Part shown: positions 47,627 to 57,313 of the stretch, in pieces
Numbering within the stretch: the first letter of the stretch is position 1
How the letters are laid out: every line of letters begins with the position of its first letter
Assembly (NCBI GenBank): GCA_002748285.1
Contig: PDSA01000009.1
Coordinates: forward strand, 1-64,000
DNA: 64,000 nucleotides
Origin: Rhodobacterales bacterium
Lineage (GTDB): Bacteria > Pseudomonadota > Alphaproteobacteria > Rhodobacterales > Rhodobacteraceae
Reading direction: 5' to 3'
Position numbers and translations under genes: made by a program
The notes under the pieces: model-generated
What the model saw: only the letters and a program-made list of their open reading frames with translations
Told to the model about the DNA's origin: nothing
The model's database searches: none

Positions 47627-49397
47627 ATGGACTTGCGCAATATCGCGATTATCGCCCACGTTGACCACGGCAAAACCACAGGCCGTCGAAGAACGCGCCA
47701 TGGACAGCAATGATCTGGAACGCGAGCGCGGCATCACCATTCTGGCCAAAGCCACCTCGATCGAATGGGACGGCAAGCGCGTCAATGTGGTCGACACGCC
47801 GGGCCACGCCGATTTTGGCGGCGAGGTCGAGCGCATCCTGTCGATGGTCGATGGCGTGGTGCTGCTGGTGGACGCCGCCGAAGGGCCGATGCCGCAAACC
47901 AAATTCGTCACCTCCAAGGCGCTGGCGCTGGGTCTGAAACCGATTGTGGTCCTGAACAAGGTCGACAAACCCGATGCTGAACCCGACCGCGCGCTGGACG
48001 AAGTGTTTGACCTGTTCGCCAGCCTTGATGCCACGGATGAGCAGCTGGATTTCCCGGTGATGTATGCCTCGGGCCGCTCGGGCTGGGCGGATACCGAACT
48101 GGACGGGCCGCGCAAGGATCTGCACGGCCTGTTTGATCTGATCATCGACCACGTCGCCGAGCCTGCGCAAATCGCGCATCGGGACGAGCCCTTTTCCATG
48201 CTGGTCACCACCCTTGGCGCTGACCCGTTCATTGGCCGTCTGCTGACCGGCCGGGTGGAATCCGGCACCGTCAAGGCAGGCGACACCATTCATGCTCTGT
48301 CACGCGACAACAGCAAGATCGAGCAATTCCGCGTCACCAAAGTCATGGCCTATCGCGGTCTGGTGCAGGTGCCGATTGATCTGGCCGAAGCCGGAGACAT
48401 CGTTTCAATCGCCGGCATGAAAACCGCCACCGTGGCCGATACGCTGTGTTCCACCGACATCACCACCGCGATTCCGGCACAGCCGATTGATCCGCCCACC
48501 ATCACCGTCACCTTTGGCATCAATGACAGCCCGCTGGCCGGGCGCGATGGCAAAAAGGTGCAGAGCCGCGTGATCCGCGATCGCCTAATGAAAGAGGCCG
48601 AAAGCAATGTGGCCATCCGGGTGTCGGACACCCCCGGCGGAGACGCTTTCGAAGTCGCCGGACGCGGCGAATTGCAGATGGGCGTGCTGATCGAAAACAT
48701 GCGCCGCGAAGGCTTCGAGCTGTCGATCTCGCGCCCTCAGGTGCTGTTTCGCGACATTGACGGCGAAAGATGCGAGCCGGTCGAAGAGGTCACCATCGAC
48801 GTCGATGATGATTACTCGGGCGCGGTGATTGAAAAGCTGACCGGGGCGCGCAAGGGCAACCTGGTCGAAATGAAACCCGCCGGTGCCGGCAAGACCCGGA
48901 TCATCGCGCATGTGCCCTCACGCGGTCTGATCGGCTATCACGGCGAATTCCTGACCGACACCCGCGGCACCGGGGTGCTGAACCGAGTGTTTCACGCTTG
49001 GGAGCCGCATAAAGGCACCATCCCGGGGCGGCGTGCCGGGGTGCTGATCTCGATGGAAAGCGGGGTGTCGGTGGCCTATGCACTGTTCAACCTCGAAGAT
49101 CGCGGCCGGATGTTCATTGGCGCGCAAGAACAGGTTTATACCGGCATGATCATCGGCGAACACAGCCGCGAAAATGATCTGGAGGTGAACCCGCTCAAGG
49201 GCAAGAAGCTGACCAATGTGCGGGCTTCGGGCACGGATGAAGCGGTGCGCCTGACCACCCCGATCACCATGTCGCTGGAAGAGGCCATCGCCTATATCGA
49301 CAATGATGAGCTGGTTGAGGTCACGCCCAATTCAATCCGTCTGCGCAAACGCCATCTGGACCCGCATGAGCGCAAACGCGCGGCGCGCAGCGAATAG
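47627..49397 (+). pseudogene. typA: Translational GTPase TypA/BipA, frame broken after the P-loop
   Basis: TypA is a ribosome-associated GTPase of the EF-G superfamily used under stress and at low temperature. The true start ATG at 47627 gives [18 protein letters not shown], with the complete P-loop (AHVDHGKTT), but 11 codons later there is a stop. From about 47679 another frame carries the rest, [48 protein letters not shown], and the C-terminal domains to a stop at 49397. Homologs have LVDELLKQSGTF plus a few residues between, so about 47 bp is missing. The downstream frame is open far upstream of 47627, which is misleading: no protein starting there would have the P-loop. Confidence 0.9.
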
Positions 49398-49435
49398 TAA
49401 AAGGGCGCTGCTCACTGCCGTATAACGCCAATAGC

Positions 49436-49542
49436 GCCGGACTGCGCCTGCCTGGGTAGGCGCCTGTGCGGGGCTTTAAAGCCATTGCGGTTCTTGAAGA
49501 AGCCGCCACGTTGCAAAATGTTGAAAGGCCGGGCGGGACAGT
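49436..49542. repeat. Intergenic repeat family, copy D (right arm lost)
   Basis: It has the left end (GCCGGACTGCGCCTGCCTGG and TAGGCGCC) and the middle (CCGCCACGTTGCAAAATGTT), then joins directly to the tail GGCCGGGCGGGACAG. The right hairpin arm present in copies A and B is absent. Located between the convergent ends of typA and the DUF1330 gene. Confidence 0.8.
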
Positions 49543-49613
49543 TCAAGGGGACGCAGCTCTGGACCGCTAGTCTTGGAAACGGCCCAACACAATAAAAAAG
49601 GGCGGACACAAAA

Positions 49614-49638
49614 AAGGGCGGACACCCGGTCCGCCCTT
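49614..49638 (-). terminator. Intrinsic terminator downstream of DUF1330 gene
   Basis: A perfect 10-bp stem AAGGGCGGAC / GTCCGCCCTT with a five-base loop and a T run on the minus strand. A second partial copy of GGGCGGACA lies just to the left. It ends the recA-alaS-DUF1330 unit. Confidence 0.85.
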
Positions 49639-49654
49639 AATCCCTCAGCCCCGG

Positions 49655-49939
49655 CTAAACCCCTTCCACAAAGGTATATTCCCGCTCGGCCGCAGGCAGC
49701 CCATGGGACAGTGCCTCTTTATATTCCGGCGAATGGTAGAACTCTTTGGCCCGGTCCATATCGCTGAATTTAATGATCACATTGCGCGCCCGGCCCTTGC
49801 CTTCCATCTGCACACACTCACCACCACGGGCCAGAAACTCGCCGCCATATTTGGCCACTGCCGGACCCGCCAGCGCGGCGTATTTGGCATATTCCTCGGG
49901 GTCTTTCACATCAATGTGAACCATCGCATAAACTGTCAT
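49655..49939 (-). CDS. DUF1330 domain protein
   Basis: A 94-residue dimeric alpha+beta-barrel fold protein: MTVYAMVHIDVKDPEEYAKY, GGEFLARGGECVQMEG, VIIKFSDMDRAKEFYHSPEY. Function unknown; the family is related to antibiotic-biosynthesis monooxygenase-type folds. It starts four bases after the alaS stop, so it is probably co-transcribed with it. Confidence 0.9.
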   Translation of the reverse strand: MTVYAMVHIDVKDPEEYAKYAALAGPAVAKYGGEFLARGGECVQMEGKGRARNVIIKFSDMDRAKEFYHSPEYKEALSHGLPAAEREYTFVEGV

Positions 49940-49943
49940 CGCA

Positions 49944-52604
49944 TTAGCCTTTCATAATCTGCTCAACCGCCGCAATCGCCGCGTCTGATTTCGAAGCATC
50001 CACACCGCCGCCCTGCGCCATATCGGCACGACCGCCGCCGCCTTTACCGCCCAGCTCGGCCACCGCGGCCTTGACCAGATCAACAGCCGACAGCCGCGCC
50101 GTCAGATCATCACTGACCCCGGCAGCCACCGCCACCTTACCACCGGCATCCGCCATCAACAACACCACGCCGGAGCCCAGCTTGGCCTTGTATTCATCAA
50201 TCATCGCCCGCAGATCCTTGCCGCTGACTCCGTGCAACATCTGCGCCACAAACGGGATGCCATTGACCTGACGCGCCGGATCATTGCCCGAAGCCGTCCC
50301 GCCGCCCATCGCCAGTTCGCGCCGCAGCTGGGCCAACTCGTTTTGCATCTTTTTGCGCTCATCCAGCAGCGCTTTCAGCCGGTCGCCCAGATCCGCTGGT
50401 TTGGCCTTGAGCATCGCCGCAGCTTGGCTCAGAGCCCGGTTCTGTTCGGCCACATATTCCAGCGCCCGCGCCCCGGTCAGCGCCTCGATCCGGCGCACCC
50501 CGGCTGAGGAAGCACTATCGCCCAGCAGCACAAACAACCCAATGTCGCCGGTTTTCTCCACATGCGTGCCGCCGCACAGCTCCAGCGAATAGGCGGCGCC
50601 ATTAGCGCCTTTGCCGGTGCCCATCTGCACCCCCATCGACACCACACGCACCTCATCGCCGTATTTCTCGCCAAACAACGCCTGAGCTCCCATCGCCCGG
50701 GCGTCATCCGGGGTCATGATGCGGGTCTCAACTGTTGAGTTCTGGCGGATATACTGGTTCACCTCGGCCTCGACATCGTGCAGCTGCTGATCACTCAGCG
50801 CCTGCCCGTGCGAGAAGTCAAACCGCAACCGATCCGCCGCGTTCAAAGAGCCCCGCTGCACCACATGATCGCCCAAGGCCTGACGCAAGGCTTCGTGCAA
50901 CAGATGGGTGGCCGAGTGGTTGGCCCGTATCTGGCTGCGGCGGTCGTGATCCACCACCAGAGCCGCACCCTGACCCGCGCTGATCTCACCCTCGGTGATT
51001 TCGGCGAAATGAATGAACACCCCGGCGCTCTTTTTGGTATCGGTGATCCGGGCCTTGCCGGTATCGGTGCTGATCAGGCCGCTATCGCCCACCTGACCGC
51101 CGCTTTCGGCGTAAAACGGAGTCTGGTTCAGCACGATCTGCACCTTGTCGCCGGCCTTGGCGGCCCCGATCTGGCCACCCTCCTGCACCAGCGCCAAAAT
51201 CTGGCCCTCGGCGGTTTCGGTATCGTAGCCCAAAAACTCGGTCGTGCCGTATTCATGGGCCAGATCGAACCAGATCGCAGCATCCGTGGATTCGCCGGTG
51301 CCGGCCCAGGCGGCGCGGGCTTTGGCCTTTTGCGCCTGCATGGCGGCGTCAAAGGCATCGGTGTCCACCGAACGGCCCTTTTCGCGCACCGCATCCTGCG
51401 TCAAGTCCAGCGGGAATCCATAGGTGTCGTAGAGCTTGAACGCCGCTTCACCGGGCAAATCGGCCCCTTCGGGCAGATCGGATAATTCCTCATCCAACAG
51501 TTTCAACCCACGATCCAGAGTCTGCTTGAAGCGGTTTTCCTCTTGCAACAGGGTCTCTTCGATCAGAGGCTGCGCCTGCCCCAGCTCAGGGTAAGCCGCG
51601 CCCATCTGGCTGACCAGCGCTGGCACCAACCGATGCATAAGCGCCTCTTTTGCACCCAGCAAATGTGCGTGCCGCATCGCCCGGCGCATGATCCGGCGCA
51701 GCACATAGCCACGCCCGTCATTGCTGGGCATCACCCCATCGGCCAGCAGAAACGAGGTCGAGCGCAGATGGTCGGCAATCACCCGATGATGGGTCTTGCC
51801 GGGGCCATCCGGGTCGGTCGAGGTCGCATGGGCCGAGGCCTCGATCAGGCTGCGCATCAGATCGGTGGCGTAGTTGTCATTGGTGCCTTGCAGCAGCGCC
51901 GCGACCCGTTCGATCCCCATGCCAGTGTCGATGGATTGGTTGGGCAGATTGGTGCGGCTGCCATCTTCATGCTGTTCATATTGCATGAAAACCAGATTCC
52001 AGATTTCAACAAAGCGGTCGCCATCCTCTTCCGGCGTGCCCGGAGGGCCACCCCAGATGTGATCGCCGTGATCGTAGAAAATCTCGGAACAGGGGCCGCA
52101 GGGGCCGGTCGCGCCCATTGACCAGAAATTGTCATCGGTGGCGATGCGGATGATGCGATCATCAGAAAGCCCGCTGACCTTTTTCCAGATCGCGGCGGCC
52201 TGATCATCGTCATGGTAAACCGTGACCAGCAGCTTGCTGGCGTCGATCTCCAACTCTTTGGTGATCAGCTCCCACGCGAAAGCGATCGCGTCATCCTTGA
52301 AGTAATCCCCAAAGGAAAAATTACCCAGCATCTCGAAAAAAGTGTGGTGGCGCGCGGTATAGCCGACATTGTCCAGATCGTTGTGCTTGCCCCCGGCGCG
52401 CACGCATTTCTGCGCGGTGGTGGCGCGTTTGTAGTCGCGGCTTTCGACCCCGGTGAACAGGTTTTTGAACTGCACCATCCCGGAATTGGCAAACATCAAG
52501 GTCGGATCATTGCGCGGCACCAGCGGCGAGCTGGGCACGATTTCATGGCCGTGTTTGCCGTAATAATTCAGAAAAGTGCTGCGGATGTCGTTCAGGCTGG
52601 GCAT
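49944..52604 (-). CDS. alaS: Alanyl-tRNA synthetase
   Basis: An 886-residue class II synthetase. Motif 1 and 2 regions ([37 protein letters not shown]), [15 protein letters not shown], the [13 protein letters not shown] motif 3, the editing domain zinc site ([27 protein letters not shown]) and the C-terminal oligomerisation domain are complete. I placed the start at [16 protein letters not shown]; 24 extra upstream codons are open but overlap the recA terminator. It lies 144 bp downstream of recA. Confidence 0.96.
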   Translation of the reverse strand: MPSLNDIRSTFLNYYGKHGHEIVPSSPLVPRNDPTLMFANSGMVQFKNLFTGVESRDYKRATTAQKCVRAGGKHNDLDNVGYTARHHTFFEMLGNFSFGDYFKDDAIAFAWELITKELEIDASKLLVTVYHDDDQAAAIWKKVSGLSDDRIIRIATDDNFWSMGATGPCGPCSEIFYDHGDHIWGGPPGTPEEDGDRFVEIWNLVFMQYEQHEDGSRTNLPNQSIDTGMGIERVAALLQGTNDNYATDLMRSLIEASAHATSTDPDGPGKTHHRVIADHLRSTSFLLADGVMPSNDGRGYVLRRIMRRAMRHAHLLGAKEALMHRLVPALVSQMGAAYPELGQAQPLIEETLLQEENRFKQTLDRGLKLLDEELSDLPEGADLPGEAAFKLYDTYGFPLDLTQDAVREKGRSVDTDAFDAAMQAQKAKARAAWAGTGESTDAAIWFDLAHEYGTTEFLGYDTETAEGQILALVQEGGQIGAAKAGDKVQIVLNQTPFYAESGGQVGDSGLISTDTGKARITDTKKSAGVFIHFAEITEGEISAGQGAALVVDHDRRSQIRANHSATHLLHEALRQALGDHVVQRGSLNAADRLRFDFSHGQALSDQQLHDVEAEVNQYIRQNSTVETRIMTPDDARAMGAQALFGEKYGDEVRVVSMGVQMGTGKGANGAAYSLELCGGTHVEKTGDIGLFVLLGDSASSAGVRRIEALTGARALEYVAEQNRALSQAAAMLKAKPADLGDRLKALLDERKKMQNELAQLRRELAMGGGTASGNDPARQVNGIPFVAQMLHGVSGKDLRAMIDEYKAKLGSGVVLLMADAGGKVAVAAGVSDDLTARLSAVDLVKAAVAELGGKGGGGRADMAQGGGVDASKSDAAIAAVEQIMKG

Positions 52605-52673
52605 ATCGGGCTCTTTGGGTTGAAAGGTTTTGCCGTCCCGTTTAGCGCTGCCAGCCTGCACTGTCCATATCAA

Positions 52674-52707
52674 CAAAAGGCCGCGGGCATTTTTGCCGCG
52701 GCCCTTA
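52674..52707 (-). terminator. Probable intrinsic terminator after recA
   Basis: On the minus strand GGCCGCGG and CCGCGGCC form a stem around CAAAAATGC, followed by a TTTTG run. It lies between the recA stop and the alaS start, so it may reduce SOS-induced read-through into alaS. Confidence 0.75.
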
Positions 52708-52748
52708 GGGTGGTTATGGAGGCTGACTGCGCCCGTTCAGGTGCCGGA

Positions 52749-53825
<1,077 letters not shown>

Positions 53826-53875
53826 TGATTTGCCTCCTTATTTCACAACTGCCCCGCAACGGCAATCATGCATAT

Positions 53876-53890
53876 GTTCGCATTATGTTC
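53876..53890. promoter_or_regulatory. LexA-binding SOS box upstream of recA
   Basis: GTTC-GCATTAT-GTTC, an exact match to the alphaproteobacterial LexA site GTTC-N7-GTTC (a direct repeat), 51 bp upstream of the recA start codon. It is the site expected for repression of recA by LexA. Confidence 0.88.
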
Positions 53891-54015
53891 TGACCCTCTT
53901 TATGAGACCAAAAGCAGAACATTTCAACCAGAATTTTATTGAACCGACCCAAATTGGCCCGATCACCACGGTCCAACCATTACGAATTTAACCTTAAGAA
54001 AGGGTAAATTCTGAC

Positions 54016-54900
54016 TCAGCCCTCCTCGTTTTTCAGCAAAATGAACAAGGCAAGGGCCGTCAGCGCCACACCAAAAAAAACAGAAACCGACGGCAACCCA
54101 TTGCCCAGAGCCGCCTCCCACAGCATCACCCAGCTGGGGGTCAGATAGGTATAGGCCATCACTTTGGCCGCCGGCAGGCGTAGGGTGGCGAATTGCAGCA
54201 AGACAAACGTCACTGCACTGGTGATCAGCGCGAGATAAAGCAGCACCACCAAGACGATGCCCGGCAATCCGGCCCAATCAGTGGCCAACACATCGCGCCA
54301 GCCATAGGCCAGCAACAGGATCAACCCTGCCACCATCACGCCAAAGCTGAACACGATCACGGGCTCCCCCCGGTTCAACTTGCGCACCAGCGGCGTGTAG
54401 AGCGCGTGCGCCATGCAACCCCAGAAAAAGATCATCTCTCCCTGACCGATTTGCAGTTGCAACAGCGCCGATAAATCCGCCCGAAAAATCACCCACAGCG
54501 CTCCCACAGCGCCAACGCTCAGGGCCAGCGCCATGCGCGGCGTCACCAGTTGACGCAACAGCAGATAGCCAAACCCGGCGGACATTAGCGGCATCAGGGT
54601 AGACATCGCCGAAATGCTGATCGGGCTGGCAGTTTTAAGCCCTTCAAACATTAATACAAAGAAGGTTGCAAACGCTCCGCCCAGCAACAGATAACGCCAA
54701 GGGGCGTGAAAATAACGGCGCTCAAATCCAATGGTCAGGTTGGCCAGCCCCCCGATCACCACCGCCGCAATCAGAAACCGCACCGCATTGAGCGCCGCCG
54801 GGTCGATTTCATTGGCCACCAGCGCACCCAAGCTGAACGACCCGGCCACCAGAACCGAAAACAATAGCATGGCTAGATGGCCGCGCATTTCCGGGCTCAT
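54016..54900 (-). CDS. EamA/DMT-family transporter
   Basis: A 294-residue inner-membrane protein with ten helices in two EamA repeats (HLAMLLFSVLVAGSFSLGAL, NAVRFLIAAVVIG, TLMPLMSAGFGYLLLRQLVT; then AHALYTPLVRKL, TYLTPSWVMLWEAALG). Such proteins export amino acids or other metabolites; the substrate cannot be told. Its start overlaps the LysR stop by four bases, so the regulator and transporter are one operon; the regulator may control export of its own effector. Confidence 0.88.
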   Translation of the reverse strand: MSPEMRGHLAMLLFSVLVAGSFSLGALVANEIDPAALNAVRFLIAAVVIGGLANLTIGFERRYFHAPWRYLLLGGAFATFFVLMFEGLKTASPISISAMSTLMPLMSAGFGYLLLRQLVTPRMALALSVGAVGALWVIFRADLSALLQLQIGQGEMIFFWGCMAHALYTPLVRKLNRGEPVIVFSFGVMVAGLILLLAYGWRDVLATDWAGLPGIVLVVLLYLALITSAVTFVLLQFATLRLPAAKVMAYTYLTPSWVMLWEAALGNGLPSVSVFFGVALTALALFILLKNEEG

Positions 54901-55778
54901 GTTTGCTCCGTGATCGCCATTTCGGCCTTCAGGAATTTCAGAAAGGATTGCACCTTGGCCGTGCGGTGCAGATCGACATGCGTCACCAGCCACAGCGGCA
55001 CCTCCCATTCCGGGCGCGAGGGCAGCACCCGGACCAGCTCGGGGTGGTTTTCGGCCCGTTTTTCCGCCATAAAGCCCAGCCCGGCCCCGGCCAGAATGGC
55101 CTGCTGCATCGAAGGATCATCGGCCACGCGAAAGCTGACCTGATGCTGGGCGACATTATCCTTGAGCCATTGATGATAGGGCGCGCGCGAGGACACGTTA
55201 TCATAGCTGACAAAACGATGCCCGGCGAATTCAGTTTCATCCCTAGGCGTGCCATAGGCGGCCAGATAGTCTTGCGAAGCATAAAGCCCGATGCGGATGC
55301 GCTGAAACTCCTGCACCACATTATCGGGCTGCGTCGGGGCCGAGCCCGCCCGGATCGCCACATGCGCTTCGCCATATTCCAGCCGAAACAGCCGCGAGCC
55401 GGTCAGATAGCGCACTGAAACCTCGGGGTTGAGCTGCTGAAACCGCACCAGAACCGGGGTCAGAACATGGCTATAGCCCGACAGCGAGGTGACCACCAGA
55501 TCTCCGGTGACCGCATCCCCCTGCCCGCGAATACGGCTGGCCAGCTGCGAGAATTGCTCATCCGTGGCCTGCGCCACCCGCAACAGATCGGCCCCGGCTT
55601 CGGTCGGGGTATAGCCGCGGGCATGGCGCTGAAACAGCCGCACGCCCAGTTGATCCTCAAGCGCGTCAATATGGCGGATGACGGTGGCATGATGCACCCC
55701 CAAAACCTGCGCCGCCCCGCTGACGGTGCCGGCCCGGGCCACATGATAGGCGGTGCGGATTTCGTCCCAGTTCTCCAT
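54897..55778 (-). CDS. LysR-family transcriptional regulator
   Basis: A 293-residue LTTR: winged helix-turn-helix (MENWDEIRTAYHVARAGTVS, GAAQVLGVHHATVIRHIDAL, QLGVRLFQRHARGYTPTEAG) and a periplasmic-binding-like effector domain from about residue 90. It is upstream of and overlaps the DMT transporter gene. I preferred the ATG at 55778 for family fit; one four codons earlier is also possible. Upstream, the intergenic region contains the short MITE-like element at 55854. Confidence 0.9.
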   Translation of the reverse strand: MENWDEIRTAYHVARAGTVSGAAQVLGVHHATVIRHIDALEDQLGVRLFQRHARGYTPTEAGADLLRVAQATDEQFSQLASRIRGQGDAVTGDLVVTSLSGYSHVLTPVLVRFQQLNPEVSVRYLTGSRLFRLEYGEAHVAIRAGSAPTQPDNVVQEFQRIRIGLYASQDYLAAYGTPRDETEFAGHRFVSYDNVSSRAPYHQWLKDNVAQHQVSFRVADDPSMQQAILAGAGLGFMAEKRAENHPELVRVLPSRPEWEVPLWLVTHVDLHRTAKVQSFLKFLKAEMAITEQT

Positions 55779-55853
55779 AACTCTGTGCATTCATTGCCAA
55801 AACAGGCCGCAACTATGGCACAGACCTGCGCAAATGCAACATATTACCTTGGT

Positions 55854-55906
55854 TATAGCGTTTGACGAAATAGCTGAGTGATTCAGGTTTTGCGCATAAC
55901 GCTCTA
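55854..55906. mobile_element. MITE-like palindromic element, short copy (53 bp)
   Basis: It begins TATAGCGTTTGACGAAATA and ends GCGCATAACGCTCTA. The ends TATAGCGTT / AACGCTCTA are near-perfect terminal inverted repeats (8 of 9). The same ends occur at 57172-57278, which holds an extra palindromic centre. The short copy could derive from the long form by deletion between the two CCTGA-like repeats. Same orientation as the second copy. Confidence 0.7.
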
Positions 55907-56012
55907 GCTGTGAGCTTCACATCGCATTATTGAATCGAGATTGACACAAGGTTCAGGGTAACAATCGTCAAGATACTTTCCAGATAATATTTATTTTGTC
56001 GAAAGTAGCAAC

Positions 56013-56660
56013 TCAGTTATTCCAGCGCTGCCAAGCATCAGAAGACCAGTCAGATATGTCATTCACTTTGTTTGATAGGTAACCAGAAACACTGGGAACG
56101 ATACTGTCAGTGGTGTATTCATATCCTTCAGACACCATTCTAGACGCTTCGAGGATTATTGTATCTCGGGAATACTCATACGCTTCAGACGCCAGTCTCG
56201 AAGCTTCAGGAATTGCTGTGTCGCGGACATAATCAAGAACCCGAACGGATTGAAGATATGCTATGTCAACGGCAACATATCGCACAGCGGTAGAGATGTC
56301 TTCAACATCTTGCCAAGTGTCATAAGCAATTACAGTAATGATGTGTTCGGCAGTTTCTATATTTGTTAATCCAAGCATCTGTGCTTCTTTAAAAGAGCGG
56401 ACGACTAGCGTGCCTGTATCCAGCGCACGAAACCAATGAGTCCCTCTTTTTATTACTCGGACGGCTACTCTTTTTATTACTCGGATGGCTACTCTTGTAT
56501 AATCGGGATTAATGGAATTGCTCGCTTGAGCGCACGCGCCACTGATAGCGAAGCTTGTAAATAATAAGGAACTAGCGAAAAATAGAGCCAAGGACAGCGC
56601 ACATTTTTTCCTTTGTGTGCCTGACTTTTCGAGAGAAGGCCATTTCTGCAACATATTCAC
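56013..56660 (-). CDS. Orphan secreted protein with internal repeats, AT-rich
   Basis: A 215-residue protein that I do not recognise. A basic N-terminus precedes a hydrophobic signal segment (CALSLALFFASSLLFTSFAI, residues 20-39) with a probable cleavage after ACAQA. Residues 56-72 are two copies of an eight-residue unit RVAIRVIK / RVAVRVIK, encoded by a 24-bp tandem repeat near 56443-56490. Residues 146-183 are two 19-residue repeats (RDTAIPEASRLASEAYEYS; RDTIILEASRMVSEGYEYT), and a partial third follows. These would form amphipathic helices. The DNA is much more AT-rich than its neighbours, and it is bounded by MITE-like elements and an IS remnant, which suggests recent transfer. Confidence 0.6.
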   Translation of the reverse strand: MNMLQKWPSLEKSGTQRKKCALSLALFFASSLLFTSFAISGACAQASNSINPDYTRVAIRVIKRVAVRVIKRGTHWFRALDTGTLVVRSFKEAQMLGLTNIETAEHIITVIAYDTWQDVEDISTAVRYVAVDIAYLQSVRVLDYVRDTAIPEASRLASEAYEYSRDTIILEASRMVSEGYEYTTDSIVPSVSGYLSNKVNDISDWSSDAWQRWNN

Positions 56661-56871
56661 TTACTTGGTTTCAATCCTCTTTTACATAGTGTTTTTCATG
56701 TATAAGCGGCTTTATGGTCTTTATACTTTTGATAAATAAGCACCATATTTATCCAAAACTCGTATAGCGTCAAATCTATTTGCGTGAATACCACAGCAAA
56801 ACATTGCAAATAATTTCCGATACTGCTCTTTCAATTGATCTGGGTTTGCCGCACCCTTCTAAGGTCGGGAC
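56661..56871. other. AT-rich spacer between orphan gene and IS remnant
   Basis: No open frame or repeat is recognisable. It probably holds the orphan gene promoter and the old IS end near 56860. Confidence 0.4.
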
Positions 56872-57171
56872 TCAATTGGCCCACCAGAGGACGGCGGCAG
56901 CAAGGAAGACGGCTGACAGGAAGACATCCGCCCGCTTGTCATAACGTGTTGCGATGCGCCGGAAATCCTTGAGACGACAGAACATCCGCTCAACCACATT
57001 GCGCCCGCGATAAGCCTCCCGGTCATAGGAATGCGGATGTTTGCGGGTGCGGTTTGGCGGGATGACAGCTTCGCATCCGCGCTCGGTCAGCCAGTCGCGC
57101 AGCCGTCGCGCATCATAGGCGCGGTCAGCGAGCAGACGGCGCGGGGTCGGGATGCGGGTCAAAAGCTCGGC
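56872..57171 (-). pseudogene. IS5-family transposase, C-terminal remnant
   Basis: About 100 residues of the C-terminal DDE domain: LLADRAYDARRLRDWL, the IPPNRTRKHPHSYDRE segment, then NVVERMFCRLKDFRRIATRY and KRADVFLSAVFLAAAVLWW. The ERMFCRLK motif holds the catalytic glutamate; the second aspartate (ADRAYD) is present, but the first and the N-terminal DNA-binding part are absent. The homology begins at the exact edge of the palindromic element at 57172, so the transposase was truncated there by insertion or deletion. An ATG inside that element opens the reading frame, but no functional enzyme could be made. Confidence 0.88.
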
Positions 57172-57278
57172 TATAGCGTTTGACGAAATACCTGATACAA
57201 GGAACATCACGCAGGTGCGTTGAAATCTTTGATTTCAGGCAGCACCTGAGTGATTCAGTTTTTTCGCATAACGCTCTA
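57172..57278. mobile_element. MITE-like palindromic element, long copy (107 bp)
   Basis: It begins TATAGCGTTTGACGAAATAC and ends CGCATAACGCTCTA. The centre CAGGTGC-GTT-GAAATC-TTT-GATTTC-AGGCA-GCACCTG folds into one hairpin, and the outer arms continue the pairing, so the whole element is an imperfect palindrome of about 107 bp. The copy at 55854-55906 has the same ends without the centre. It adjoins the broken transposase gene and is followed by the FAD oxidoreductase gene. Confidence 0.75.
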
Positions 57279-57313
57279 AACCGCGCCTCAAAGCCGTTCT
57301 ACCGCCGAGTGTG

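Noticed and set aside
47364..49397. A continuous 677-codon frame over typA
   Set aside because: It starts in the icd terminator region and its first 110 residues are unrelated to TypA; the real start is at 47627 in another frame.
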